Assembly: GCA_003991915.1 (NCBI GenBank)
Contig: RQTK01000489.1
Coordinates: forward strand, 6,487 to 70,486
Origin: Elysia chlorotica
Lineage: Eukaryota > Mollusca > Gastropoda > Plakobranchidae
Length of the DNA stretch: 64,000 bases
Direction: 5' to 3'
A program made the translations under genes and the position numbers. Positions 11,661 through 23,695 of this stretch are shown piece by piece (the first letter of the stretch is position 1; every line of letters begins with the position of its first letter). A model generated the notes under the pieces. It ran no database searches. It saw nothing but the letters and a program-made list of their open reading frames with translations, and was not told the DNA's origin.

Positions 11661-12790
11661 TAGGTGTTAACATTATTTGCAATCCTTTATGGTTGGAAAA
11701 AGTTTTAATATGAATAGTTGTTTTAACTTAATTGTGTTGCTTCCATAGGTTTGTAGAATTTCCATTTTGGTGTCGCAGGACTCTGTATTATCATTCAGGC
11801 CAGATTGATATTCAAGTATTTTTAATATAATAGAGTGATAAGCATTTTTATTTACGGCAAGACTGTAGGAATGTGTATTTTGCATTTACATGTATTAGTA
11901 ATTAGTATATAGTAGCATGCAAAACTAGCTTTGATTGGTTTTATGTTAATTCCGTTTCTCAAAGAATATTTTTCTTTTCTTTTTAATGCTGCAGTTATTT
12001 TAAATTCATAACATTTAACCATAATAATACAACATATCCCATCTAGTGCAGCTTTTTAAAAAGAAGATGGCACCAGCTGTCTAGTTGGTTAAAGTTCAAT
12101 AACCAGTATTATTTTATCTGACTTTTTGTTTTCATAGATTCATTTTTGTCAAGTGGAGCTTTGCAGTTCCAGTAACATACTATTGATGAAAGAAAATATA
12201 TTTTAATGTAGTTTTGCTCTAAGATACCCATAAAACTTTCACTTAACTATTGAGATTTTTATTTATGAATAAGTAAATATATTTTTACTTCTAGTGTTAG
12301 CTGTTAGCTTATTAGGTAAAATAAAATGTAATTCTTTGTGAATTTGCATTAATTTACCAGACATTTTTTAGACATGCCAATTTATCAACAAGACTATTAA
12401 AAAATATTGTATTTCACTAGTTTTTAATAGTTGAGGCAGATTTGGAACACTTTCGCTTTTACCTTCTGTAAACAAATAGCTGTCTTTTTACTAAATGTAG
12501 TGATTTTTTAATGTGTCTAACAAATCTCATAGATATTAAGTTCAGGGCTTGCATTTTACATGCAATTTTCAGAGACTGTTTCAATGCACATTTCATGTTT
12601 AAATCGAGGAAAGATTTTCCCCAATATGACCTGTCTGCACATTGTGTTATATTTTGTATTCTTTTTTCTTTCCTTTTAGCACTCTATGAACTTTAATATC
12701 TAACACATGACAATAATTTAATCTTCTTTGAAATATGAGTGTTTGTTCTCTGGAATTAAATTAGCCCGTGAAGATTTTTTTTTTTATCTC

Positions 12791-13060
12791 ACTGGAGGGA
12801 TAACTTGCTCAAATTGTAGAGCGTTGGTCTCCCAATTGAGAGGTCCGCAGTTCATAATCCATGGTCAGTCAAAAGTCTATTTGTCCGCTTTTTTCGCCTA
12901 CTGGTTGGGTCGGTGTCAGTATAATGTGACTGGCTGAGACAGATGTTAAGGTCTCCCCATTCTGTCTCTGTGTGGCAGCACATAAAATTGTCAGACGTTA
13001 GTTTTGGAGCTTGTCCGCAGTATAGCCTGTGTAGTATTGAGAGTGCTTGTTAAGCAACTA
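12791..13060 (+). mobile_element. tRNA-derived SINE, family 1
   Basis: Head with a box-A-like 'gtagagcgttggtctcc', followed by the family-specific body: 'ggttgggtcggtgtcagtat', 'aatgtgactggctgagacag', 'tgtggcagcacataaaattg', 'gtcagacgttag' and a 'cagtatagcct' tail. This body recurs on both strands throughout the window and defines family 1 here. Confidence 0.8.
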
Positions 13061-13079
13061 TCCGTGGAACCCTGCCTTA

Positions 13080-13320
13080 AGTGGTACAGCATTGGAAGTC
13101 TGTGGTACAATCCTACAGCCAGGCAGTTTTATTTGTTGGATTTAGTTCCCTACTGATATGTTATGTATTAGTATTACATGGCCAGCTGAGAGAAGTCCTG
13201 GTGTCCCTGCTCTGTGACTATCTCTGTGTGGCAGCATATATAATTGTCTTGGGGCCTGTCGTCATATAGGACCCTTCCTGGTGAACTATAAGAATGTTAT
13301 AACTAGAAGAGCTTCTGCAG
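13080..13320 (+). mobile_element. Diverged SINE copy, family 1 body with a family-2-like tail
   Basis: It contains degraded versions of the family 1 body ('ccagctgagagaagtcctgg', 'tgtggcagcatataattg', split by a small insertion) and then 'ataggacccttcctggtgaa', like the tail of the element at 21688-21965. It directly follows the copy at 12791-13060. Confidence 0.6.
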
Positions 13321-14465
13321 AGTAATATTTTGGCTTAGTGGTTCAACAAACCTTTGTATGCGCTGAATGAGTAATTTATTTGTGTAAAAGATTGTGACTT
13401 CATTTGCCCCAGAAAATAATTTACTTATAGAAGCTTTTATATCATGTCTTGTAGTTGTATGATTTAAATTCATGTACAGTATATTTATTTCTTGTTATAT
13501 TTGTGTGTGTGTGTGTGCCTGATCATTATTTTATTCAGTTTTCTATTATTCATTTGGGATGACTCCTTTTTTCCGCATTTTTAAAAATGAAATTTGCAAT
13601 CTGTAATATCCCAGATGAGGATTCAGATTATGTTTCTATTATTTTAAACTTAAACATTTTTAGTACATTTAAGACAAAATTTGTCCACCCAAGGTTCTTT
13701 TCTTATCATTATTATGATTCTATTTTTTTAATCCACTAGTTGTTGATGAGTGGCTGAAAGAATATTAAGAAAATATTAAAAGGATGTACAGTGTATTGGA
13801 CTGTCAATCACAATTAACTTAATAGTGTAACCTGAAAGAATTTTAGGTTTACTCATAGAATGATTTCATTAAGTTAATGAAACCTCTAAATGGGTGAGAT
13901 ACTGCTTACGTGTGTGGTTTAATTTATGTAACGCTCGTTAAAACCTCTCAACCTTGGATGAGAGTGGAATTTTTTTGTCTTTAAACCTTAGTTTTCCTCT
14001 TGCTGGGTGTTGTTTTTAATTCAATTTGTTTTTGTATGATCCGTTTGAGAAATGATTTTAAGCATGATTGCGTGGGACAACTTGCTTGTAAAGGTGTTTT
14101 TTTTTTTTTTTCTGTTTTATTTTAATCATTTGCTGTATTTATTTAGTCCATTTCAACATTTTAATGTTTTTTTTCTTTGTGAGGTGTGAAGTATTTTTTC
14201 TTTCATTGTTGAATCTTACCCTTTTTTTGTTTGTTTTGTTTAATATACCCAATAGATCTTTCTACATTTTTTTTTATTCATTGATTTGAAGATTTTGAAT
14301 CTTCTGATTCTAAACTATTGTGATCAAGAGAGATGGAAAGAGGTGATCAAAAGACCAGTAGACACTAGGGGAGAGCTTTGCTTTCTCAGATCAAAGATTA
14401 TAGATTTCTTAGTCTAGAAATTTTACTAAATCTATTATATGAAGTATTGAATCAAAAGAGAATGC

Positions 14466-14708
14466 ACTGGCTTAAGTGGTGGAAAATCAGGTTTTTCTTC
14501 AGGGGAGACCTGGTGAATCCCATGATCAGACAAATTTATTTGTCAGATTACATCCGTAACTGGCTGGGTCAGTGTCAGTATAATTTGACTGGCTGAGATA
14601 GAAGTACTGGTACCCTTGCTCTTTCTCTGTGTGGCAGCACGTAAAATTGTCCTGGGGACCCGTCCATGGTTACAGCCTAGCGGCTAACATTGGACACTAA
14701 GAAACCAA
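14466..14708 (+). mobile_element. SINE, family 1, within duplication copy 1
   Basis: The body matches family 1: 'ctggctgggtcagtgtcagt', 'tgtggcagcacgtaaaattg', 'ggggacccgtccatgg'. The head is altered. Its duplicate is at 15819-16068. Confidence 0.75.
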
Positions 14709-15473
14709 CCTCTAGGCACTTTTCTGAATCTGAATGTGTGTGGGGTTTCTTAAATCATGGATGCTTTAAGTCTTACTTAGCCCTCATTTCACTTCTTCTT
14801 GTTAAAAGAAGAGAGAGAAAAAAAGGTTCTTGTTCACCTTCATCAATAGTTATAGTCTAGTGTCACCTGCTCGTCTATGTCAAACGATTATGGAGTGCAG
14901 AATGCAGATAATTTGAAACATAAGCATAGTTTGTTAATGCGTTGATGTTCTGAATTTGCTTTTGCCATTCCTTGTTTTCATAGTTATATATTTGATGTTG
15001 ATTGACTCCAAAGTTGTCTATTCAGTACATACATGTACCTGCTTATTGTATGTATAATGCTTGCTTGCATAAGTAAGAAATGTAAAAAAAAAACATTCAA
15101 ATTGTTTTATCCAAACCTTTAATCTGGGTGTTGTTTTTAATTCAATTTGTTTTTGTATGATCCGTTTGAGAAATGATTTTAAGCATGATTGCGTGGGACA
15201 ACTTGCTTGTAAAGGTTTTTTTTTTTTTTTTTTTCTGTTTTATTTTAATCATTTGCTGTATTTATTTAGTCCAATTCAACATTTTAATGTTTTTTTTCTT
15301 TGTGAGGTGTGAAGTATTTTTTCTTTCATTGTTGAATCTTACCCTTTTTTGTTTGTTTTGTTTAATATACCCAATAGATCTTTCTACATTTTTTTTATTC
15401 ATTGATTTGAAGATTTTGAATCTTCTGATTCTAAACTATTGTGATCAAGAGAGATAGAAAGAGGTGATCAAAT

Positions 15474-15705
15474 GATGGTTTATATAATGTCATTTTATAT
15501 GCCTATAGATTTCTAACATGAGGAGCTGAGTAGCGCTGGAATTGGAGCACCGGCCCTCTGTTGCAGGAAGTACGTGTCCGTGTCATATTGAGGCGGCTAC
15601 GTTTGTTCCTGTTGGTTTTCTCAGCATCAGTACATGCATAATGTAACCAACCAAGACATGAGTATCTGGCTTTGGGGGTCTCATTGCTGTACTTATTTTC
15701 TTAAG
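15474..15705 (+). mobile_element. Family-2-like SINE fragment present only in duplication copy 2
   Basis: It carries 'gctgagtagcgctggaattg' and 'ccctctgttgcagga', close to the head at 21690-21740. It is absent at the corresponding point in copy 1 (near 14358), so it was either inserted after the duplication or lost from copy 1. Confidence 0.6.
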
Positions 15706-15818
15706 ACCAGTAGACACTAGGGGAGAGCTTTGCTTTCTCAGATCAAAGATTATAGATTTCTTCTTAGTCGAGAAATTTTACTAAATCTATTATATGAAGT
15801 ATTGAATCAAAAGAGGAT

Positions 15819-16068
15819 GCACTGGCTTAAGTGGTGGAAAATCATGTTTTTCTTTAAGGGGAGACCTGGTGAATCCTATGATCAGACAAATTTATTTGTC
15901 AAATTACATCCGTAGCTGGCTGGGTCAGTGTCAGTATAATGTGACTGGCTGAGATAGAAGTACTGGTACCCCTGCTCTTTCTCTGTGTGGCAGCACGTAA
16001 AATTGTCCTGGGGACCCGTCCATGGTTACAGCCTGGCGGCTAACATTGGACACTAAGAAACCAACCTC
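15819..16068 (+). mobile_element. SINE, family 1, within duplication copy 2
   Basis: Duplicate of the copy at 14466-14708 with a few substitutions. Confidence 0.75.
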
Positions 16069-16485
16069 TAGGTACTTTTCTGAATCTGAATGTGTGTGGG
16101 GTTTCTTAAATCATGGATGCTTTAAGTCTTACCTAGCCCTCATTTCGCTTCTTCTTGTTAAAAGAAGAGAGAGAAAAAAAAAGGTTCTTGTTCACCTTCA
16201 TCAATAGTTATAGCCTAGTGTCACCTGCTCATCTATGTCAAACGATTGTGGAGTGCAGAATGCAGATAATTTGAAACATAAGCATAGTTTGTTACATAAT
16301 GCGTTGATGTTCTGAATTTGCTTTTGCCATTCCTTGTTTTCATAGTTATATATTTGATGTTGATTGATTCCAATGTTGTCTATTCAGTAAATACATGTAC
16401 CTGCTTATTGTATGTATAATGCTTGCTTGCATAAGTAAGAAATGTAAAAAAAAAACATTCAAATTGTTTTATCCAAACCTTTAAT

Positions 16486-17895
16486 TTATCTGCATTTTAG
16501 AATGAATGTTGACCTTTGTTATCTAAAAAAAGGGTGTGGGGTGTTATAGTTTTCCTACTATATGAGCCATAACATAAAACGTTGAGTATGTGCATGATGT
16601 TTTTGAAAAGTGTTTTTCGGTGAAAATATATGTGGAGCCATTGTAAAAAGCTCAGTTACTCCTGTCCTTGCATGATGAGTGTGCTTAGCTAGAATTATGA
16701 ATAGATGTGAGATCACATTGAACTTGAGTTGAAATGGGCGTTTCTAGGCATAATTAATACATGTATCTCAATCTAGAATGATATTCTCAATTATACAAGC
16801 CGGGACATGCCAATCATAATCCAGGTGAAAAATATAATTTTACATTGTAGTGCACATGTATTTTAACATGTTGCCAACGTAAGCATCTTTTTAAGTTTTG
16901 CAAGTTGCTTACCAAATAGTCTTGTTTTGCTCACATAGAATCATGGACTGATATAATTTGTACCGTAGTCTTTCTGACAATGACAGCTTGAGTGGTACTT
17001 CAAATGATGAAAGTACATGTATTACTACATAGTGTTAAGAATTCAGTCTCTCGGAGATCTGCATAATAGGGCATTTTATCCATTTAGTATTACAATAGGT
17101 TTTTTGTTTATTTTCTACAAATGATTTTAAGATCTGGTGAATGTGATGCAACATAAAATGATTATGGTTCTGCTAATAATTGAACATTATTGTTATAAGG
17201 GTCTAAGGCAACGCTATCATCTTTCAGTTTTAACCTTTTAATTTTACTTTTATTGCAGCACTGGTACAATTATGATAATGATAATAACAGGTGATCCAAG
17301 CGTTAACAGCTTCCTACAGTTCAGAATTTAGTACTGCTCAATTTGTAGTAATGCTGGAGAGCTCAAAAATACATTGAATGCCATTTTGAAAACTTCTAAC
17401 GAGTTAATTAATTTCAGGTAATTTCTTTGCCCCCTTGAGTCTACAGATTTAAAAAGAAGAAGATTTTTTTTAGCTTTTATATTGTGCCCACATGTCTTGA
17501 ATGTTGAATTAAGAAACTATAGAGTAAAGTAAAATTAAAATCAATCAATTTTGTAGTGTAGCATTGGTAATCAAAAATTCTGCAAACATGTTCAGTCCAT
17601 TAACGCATCAAGGGCTCAAGCCCTCGTACATTAGTTTTGACTTTTTAAATCTGAAACTGGGATAGGGTTGTTTTTTTTTAAATAAAATTTTTACACGCCA
17701 TGTCTGTTTAGCAACTAATTTCATTTTTAATTTTACTGCCACAAGTAAACAGGTATTATTGTATTTTAGTTAATTGTATTTTTTCACCATTTATTCCTTT
17801 ACTTGTGCTGTAGAATATCTATTTGTACTACTAGTCCACAATTATTTAATTTGAAATCCGAATGGCTTCAGGAATTACATGTATTAATATATTTT
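16486..17895. other. AT-rich intergenic sequence, nothing recognised
   Basis: I see no coding exon, repeat family or structured RNA in this stretch. Confidence 0.6.
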
Positions 17896-17978
17896 GTCCC
17901 CCAACTGGTTGGGTCAGTACGGTGTATCGGTATTATGTGACTGGCTGAGACAGAAGTCTTGGTATCAGCACATATAAT
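17896..17978 (+). mobile_element. 5' piece of a family 1 SINE cut by an inversion breakpoint
   Basis: It runs from 'ccaactggttgggtcagta' to 'cacatataat' and then stops abruptly. Its last 47 bases (17932-17978) recur in reverse at 18569-18615. The missing 3' part of this SINE is found in reverse at about 18530-18568. Confidence 0.85.
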
Positions 17979-19116
17979 GAGCAAGTCATCACAAACAAAA
18001 TAATTTAAAATGCTTTACGTAATTTTGTAGGAAACATTAAGCTTCATACAACTTTCAAGCAGAACATGCTCACCATCAAATACACAGTTACATGTATCAA
18101 ACAAACAAACAAACAAAAAATGTTCAAAGGAGTTTTAGTTTCATATCTTTTTTTCTTGTTTGTGTGAATTATTGTCTCTACATAATGAGTTATGTACAAA
18201 ATAAAACATTTTCCAGCATTTGCACTTTAAAAGGAAAAAAAAATCGAAATAATTCAAAAAATAAATAGATAATGAATAAATAATTAAATGAATGAATAAT
18301 AAATTTATCTTTACTTTTATGGCAGCATTTGATTTGACCAACATATAAAATCCCTTTGGTATTATTTTAGACTATAGATACAATACATACATGTGTACAA
18401 TGTATTTTTTATTTTAGTTTTCTTCAAGTTGGCTGGCATGCATCTGCATCCAAAACCGGTTTATAATTGTCTTGACAAGCTGATTCTTTACATGTATACT
18501 CTTTCTGCCTTTTAGGTTGCCCAAGGAGAATCTTATACAGCAACGGGTCCCAGGACTAACGCCTGAAAATTATATGTGCTGATACCAAGACTTCTGTCTC
18601 AGCCAGTCACATAATCAGCTTGTCAAGACAATTATAAACCGGTTTTGGATGCAGATGCATGCCAGCCAACTTGAAGAAAACTAAAATAAAAAATACATTG
18701 TACACATGTATGTATTGTATCTATAGTTTAAAATAATACCAAAGGGATTTTATATGTTGGTCAAATCAAATGCTGCCATAAAAGTAAAGATAAATTTATT
18801 ATTCATTCATTTAATTATTTATTCATTATCTATTTATTTTTTGAATTAATTTGTGTTTTTTGTGCTTTTAAAGTGCAAATGCTGGAAAATGTTTTATTTT
18901 GTACATAACTCATTATGTAGAGACAATAATTCACACAAACAAGAAAAAAAGATATGAAACTAAAACTCCTTTGAACATTTTTTTGTTTGTTTGTTTGATA
19001 CATGTAACTGTGTATTTGATGGTGAGCATGTTCTGCTTGAAAGTTGTATGAAGCTTAATGTTTCCTACAAAATTACGTAAAGCATTTTAAATTATTTTGT
19101 TTGTGATGACTTGCTC
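17979..19116. repeat. Large inverted repeat, arms about 500 bases, central region 133 bases
   Basis: The left arm 17979-18482 and right arm 18616-19116 are reverse complements with scattered differences, most near 18231-18260 versus 18840-18875. Between them lie 86 bases of inverted unique/SINE sequence (18483-18568) and a 47-base inverted SINE piece (18569-18615). The arms do not look like transposon termini; the arrangement fits a small inversion with duplicated ends. Confidence 0.92.
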
Positions 19117-20119
19117 TTGTTATAATTATTTTCATTATACTTTGAGTGTCGCTGGGTAAAAAGACTGGTTCTTAAAAGGAATTTAAAAAAAAAGAGAGAA
19201 TAAAGAAATTAAAATATAAAATAATGTATCTTGTTGATTTTATGAGTGAATTGGTTATAACTGTTTTTGGTTTATTGATCTATATGGTTCTCATTGGAGA
19301 ATAGGATGGTTGTTTCAGTTTTCTACAATACTGAGCTTATTGAATGACAGTTAAAAAAGTGAAACAAATTAGTTTAATAGATTAAAAAATATAGTGCATA
19401 GAAAACCATTTTTATTATCATTTCAATTATATGTACAACTATTACAAGGCGTCTTATACAAAACTTTTGAATGGAGTGCATTAATAATAAATTACTATAA
19501 AGCCAATGGGCATGGAGTTAAGAAGTTCTTAAAGTCTTAACAGTATGTATTTTAATATGTACATCTTCTAGACTAGCAGATTGACACTCATACATCACAA
19601 AACATGGTTAAACCTAAATTTATTACAAAACCTAAAATTATTGTAAGATTGTCATTTCAAAATAAGCGATATTAATGCATAGATATGTATACGTATCAAA
19701 TTAACACACACACACAACCATCCATCGATGCAAATTTGTACTTTGCTCCATCTTAATAATAATTTTATCTTAGTCAAGGAAACCAAAGCTGAATTTAACA
19801 CAAAATGTGTGGTTACCTGTTCCAAACTTGACTCTCCTTTGTCCAATGCAAAACCACTGAAGTGTAAAATCTCGAAGTCAAAACGCCTCAAGCGCCACAT
19901 AAGCTGGTGAAAAGGCACTACACTGTACGTTACTCAGTCTTTTCAGTCACTCCCACTGCCCCCTACTTACAGATCGCCATGGATTGCAATTGACTGTTCA
20001 GACCAGTCAGGTGTAGCCAGAGACGGTATCAAGCGAACTCTAACTCCATTATCACTGCATTAGTCTTTTTAGTGCATTATACCAATTCTAGCCTTTCCAA
20101 AGAGAGCAGAACTCTATTT

Positions 20120-20120
<1 letters not shown>
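19117..20120. other. AT-rich intergenic sequence, nothing recognised
   Basis: Apart from a short AC run near 19706-19716 I find no gene or repeat family here. Short open frames exist on both strands (for example 19728-19910) but overlap each other and have no recognisable domain. Confidence 0.55.
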
Positions 20121-20121
<1 letters not shown>

Positions 20122-20217
<96 letters not shown>

Positions 20218-20248
20218 TCTCTATCTCTACCTCTCTCTCTCTCTCTCT
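20122..20248. repeat. (CT)n microsatellite
   Basis: About 95 bases of pure CT followed by a degraded stretch to 20248. The Leu-Ser open frame it creates is an artefact. Confidence 0.97.
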
Positions 20249-20901
20249 ATCCCTCCTTCCCCCCTCCCCCTGATACCTCTCTGTGCAACGTCTCCCTTGC
20301 TCCCTTGAGGGACCCTGTATGGCGACAGTCCCAAAGAGAGTTTGTGAAAATAATTATATTGCTTCAAAGGGTGAAAGAAGATAGAGGGACAGATTCGTTC
20401 CGACATAGAACATGCACACTGTAGTGCCAATCAATACTATCAGTGTCATGTATAAAGGCCCTCTCTCCATCATACATGTACTGCATCCTGTTCTCCAAGT
20501 TTTAATGGAATGGTCGACCGTGGGTAAATAAATTAAAGAGTTATTCACGAAAGAGCCAAATTTATTAATAGAAAGTGGGCTTCAAAAACGAGGTAGCTTT
20601 AGCATAAGATTCAGAAAAAGTTATGTTAAGTGTACATGTATAAAAATAAAAATAACACCAAAACAACTCAGCTCATTTACAGGGTCTCTGATAATTATGT
20701 ACTTGGCCAAATACGTGGTTCATCAACTTGAAAAAAGGTTGTTCTGCATAGGCCTTATACTACAGCATGTGCAGTCACTATTTTATGTTGGTGATGTTTG
20801 AGGAAATGTCTCAACACATTTTCTTGTGTTGGAAAATAATAACGACTTTCGGGTAGATTTGGAGTGTGCTTGGGCTAGATAAACATTTCAATGACATATA
20901 T

Positions 20902-21010
20902 ATGCGCTGTCAATGTGTGGCATCAGATAAACTCGTCAGACGTTAGCTTTGGGACATGTCCACAAATTTAGCCTAAATAGTGCTTATGTTGGACACTAAA
21001 CAACAAACAA
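20902..21010 (+). mobile_element. 3' fragment of a family 1 SINE
   Basis: Only the 3' half is present: 'tgtgtggcatcagataaact', 'cgtcagacgttagctttggg', 'gtccacaaatttagcct' and the 'gttggacactaaacaac' end. Confidence 0.7.
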
Positions 21011-21180
21011 TTCCATAAGTATATGCATACGGTATTCCATAAGACAGTCTTTGGTTGGGTTCATGTTTTATTAAGTGACCTTTTCTTGGCAAAAAGCATT
21101 GAGAAGAAAAGAAAAAATGAATTAAACCAATGTCTCCATGACTCTGTGGAGCACAGCATATCCTGACCATGGCTAACCGA

Positions 21181-21192
21181 TTTCGCGCCAAA
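21181..21192 (+). promoter_or_regulatory. Consensus E2F site
   Basis: TTTCGCGCCAAA, a full 12-base E2F consensus (TTTSSCGCSAAA-type). It lies in a GC-rich patch (21170-21370) with a further TTTGGCGG at 21241-21248. No gene start was identified next to it. Binding is inference. Confidence 0.4.
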
Positions 21193-21687
21193 TCAGTTAG
21201 GGCTTGTCGACCACCAGCTGAGCGCAGACGTCGGTTCATCGTTTGGCGGCGCGCGCACTGGATTATCAGCACACTGCGCACCGCGGGGCGTTATCGCTAC
21301 ACTGTATCAGCTGATGGCCAATGGGCGAGGTCGATCATTGCGCTAGCCGCTAGGGTTTGTGGAGGTTGGGGGGAGGGGAGGTTATAGTGTTCAGGGATTG
21401 AGATTACAGGTACAACTGTATTTAGCTGGGAATAAGGGAATTGGGGGTCTATGCTAGAGTTTGGGGAGAGGAGGGAGGTGTAGTGCTTAGGGATTAGTTT
21501 ACAGAACTGATGGGCGGAGATCTGAAGGCGGCGAAGTCAAGCAACCTGGGTGTTCACTGATATAAATCCCTTCATCTCCCCGCATCTCGGCTTCCTACCC
21601 CCACACCCTCCCTTTCCCCATTTCTAATTGTACCCTGCCCATGCATAAGAGGATCCAAAACAAAGGTACACGTTACATAGAAGTTGG

Positions 21688-21965
21688 GGTAGCGTGGTAG
21701 CGCTGGGATTGGATCTTTGCTTTCCAATGCAGGAGGTCCGGGTTCAAGCCTCGCTCTCGGGGTTGCATTTTCCCCCCGGGATGGGTCGGAATATGTATAA
21801 TGTGAACGACCAAGTCCCAGGTCTCTGTCGCCGTATAGGACCCCCCAGGGGAACCTAGGAGACGTTAAACCCGGAGAGAATTCTCTCCCTCCCTCTATAG
21901 AGGACAAGTCCCAGGTCTCCCGCTCTGGGGAACGTCGCCGTATAGGAACTTCTCCTAGACCTAGG
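21688..21965 (+). mobile_element. SINE, family 2 (tRNA-like head, 'cctaggag' tail)
   Basis: Head 'gtagcgctgggattggatc' with a B-box-like 'ccgggttcaagcc', then 'aatatgtataatgtgaac' and the tail 'gtataggaccccccagggg' followed by 'aacctaggagacgttaaac'. A second, partly duplicated tail follows at 21900-21960. Confidence 0.7.
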
Positions 21966-22027
21966 AGAGAAAACTTAGCTTTCTCTAATCAAACATCAAA
22001 TTGTACGTACATGTACTGCAATGGGTG

Positions 22028-22072
22028 GAGGGTGAGCTGGCTGAGGCGGTATTGGTAGAGCGTACAGTTTCA
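22028..22072 (+). mobile_element. SINE head fragment
   Basis: The short box-A-like stretch 'ctggctgaggcggtattgg' followed by 'tagagcg' resembles the heads of the other SINEs but has no body. Confidence 0.4.
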
Positions 22073-22814
22073 AATCATATTTCCATAACTTTCCTTTCAT
22101 AAAACAAAAGAGGAAAAACAAAATTAGTATGTATAATAATTTGCCAAAATGCTTGCACATTTCTATCGACACCGTACTTTCTCGTTTTTCTTTTTCATTT
22201 TCTTATGATTTTGCACGTTATTTCAACACAAAACACCAAAATAGACCACGGTGATTGTCTTCTTGGATTAAAAAAAAAATGAGTGTTTCTCGTACATCAT
22301 GATCATGGAGTTTCGTGCCCGTTGGGGGTTAGTGATCACGTCTCTCCCTCCAGAATTAATTCCATTATTGAGTAGGCTACCCGGAGTCTTCATCTTCTGA
22401 CTTTATTACCGATCCGTTGTCATCTGCAGAACAGACTGGTCTAATTCGTCCCTATGTCTCTTCTTTTGTGCAGAGTCCTATTAGTGTTCAAACAGTGTCA
22501 GATTTGAGACCCTTACAAAAGCCCCACCCACCCACCAAAAAAAACAACAACAAACAAATAAACAACCAAAAGCGATACTTCCTCAAAATACGCTTTGTAA
22601 AATTATGCTTTCTAGGACAATCATAAGGTAGTGTCCCCCCCCCCCCCCCTCCCCCAAACACACAGACACACACCTGATCTGGATGCCCCCTGCAACCTAA
22701 ATCCGAGTTCTATTGTGGGGAAGTTATGGAGATCAATCTTAATAATATAAGTCTATTTCTTGCATTATAAAATGCTACTGTTAAAAGGAAACTGTGTCCT
22801 AATTTAACGTTCTA

Positions 22815-23035
22815 CTCCTAGGTACATGTATCAACAAAAGTCCCAAATGGAGATAGGACCCCACATCGGGATATCCAGGATATGGCCATTTACATGGTTC
22901 ATCACATACATGTGCTGGCTTCGACCTAACCCAGCTAGGGAGCAAGGTCGTTGGAGCAGGATTCTAACGTCCAACCTTCTACATCATAGACCAACGCTCT
23001 ATCCCCAGCACTACAACGCTCCCACCACTCCACCG
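22815..23035 (-). mobile_element. tRNA-derived SINE, third type
   Basis: On the reverse strand it reads 'gctggggatagagcgttgg' (box A like), a box-B-like region, then a body unlike families 1 and 2 ('gaaccatgtaaatggccat', 'atcccgatgtggggtccta'). Only one copy is seen in this window. Confidence 0.5.
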
Positions 23036-23489
23036 GTGAAATAGAGTGAGTCAAAATTTAAATCTTCAGCTTCAAAGACCCCAGGCATCAGTCCTTTGAT
23101 CACGAACCGCGAAATTTGCATGGAATTGAATCTGATTGGTTGGACATGGGCCGATCAAACCTGTCAAACAACCCGGTGATCTTTAGGGTTACCAGCTGCT
23201 TGGTAGTCCATTGACAGCGATGGCCACTCCCCCAGCCACGCCCCTTCCAATCACTTAATCGCAGATGGGCGTAAGGTTGACGGACCACGTCACGAGAACG
23301 AACAAAGATGTTACCACTGAAGGTAGGACGGACACAGCTGACTGAAATTTTCGGCGCGTCGATGGTTACACATATACTAGTTTTCTTGGTTGTTGTTGTC
23401 GTTGTTATTTCACCCTCTATCCCACGTCTCCTCTCCATCCCTCCCTGGGTCCACCCCCTCTCCCTCTTTCCATGTCTCCCTCTATCTCT

Positions 23490-23695
<206 letters not shown>

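Larger units (their letters stand above)
10372..11692. mobile_element. Block flanked by 32-base direct repeats, possible insertion
   Basis: An identical 32-base sequence lies at 10372-10403 and 11661-11692. The roughly 1.26 kb between them begins (10455-10555) with GTACGG/TACGGCGAG words, reminiscent of the GTACG-rich head at 5415-5480. It ends in a long TTC array. No transposase or terminal inverted repeat is visible. The flanking repeats are longer than usual target-site duplications, so a segmental duplication with later insertion is equally possible. Confidence 0.45.
10027..12790. other. 3' flank of E2F7/8, no further gene
   Basis: AT-rich sequence following the E2F7/8 stop, probably including its 3' UTR (length not determinable). 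It is interrupted by the direct-repeat-flanked block described separately. I see no other coding exon here; the short open frames are AT-rich and have no recognisable family. Confidence 0.6.
14003..16485. repeat. Tandem duplication, period about 1.12 kb
   Basis: Copy 1 is 14003-15123 and copy 2 is 15124-16485. They are close to identical, with small substitutions and poly-T length differences. Copy 2 has an extra segment of about 230 bases at 15474-15705. Both copies contain the same family 1 SINE (14466-14708 and 15819-16068), so the SINE predates the duplication. No coding exon is visible. Confidence 0.88.

Noticed and set aside
11500..11682. Poly-Glu open frame on the - strand
   Set aside because: Pure product of the TTC array.
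17979..19116. Inverted repeat as terminal inverted repeats of a DNA transposon
   Set aside because: The ends lack a target duplication, the split SINE shows the central part is an inverted piece of local sequence, and the order S-A...S'-A' is not that of a transposon.
20072..20308. Leu-Ser repeat open frame
   Set aside because: CT microsatellite translated; same for the frames at 23308-23836 and 29592-29883.
21169..21387. Basic 72-residue open frame in a GC-rich patch
   Set aside because: No recognisable domain, no splice context; amino-acid make-up reflects GC-rich codons.
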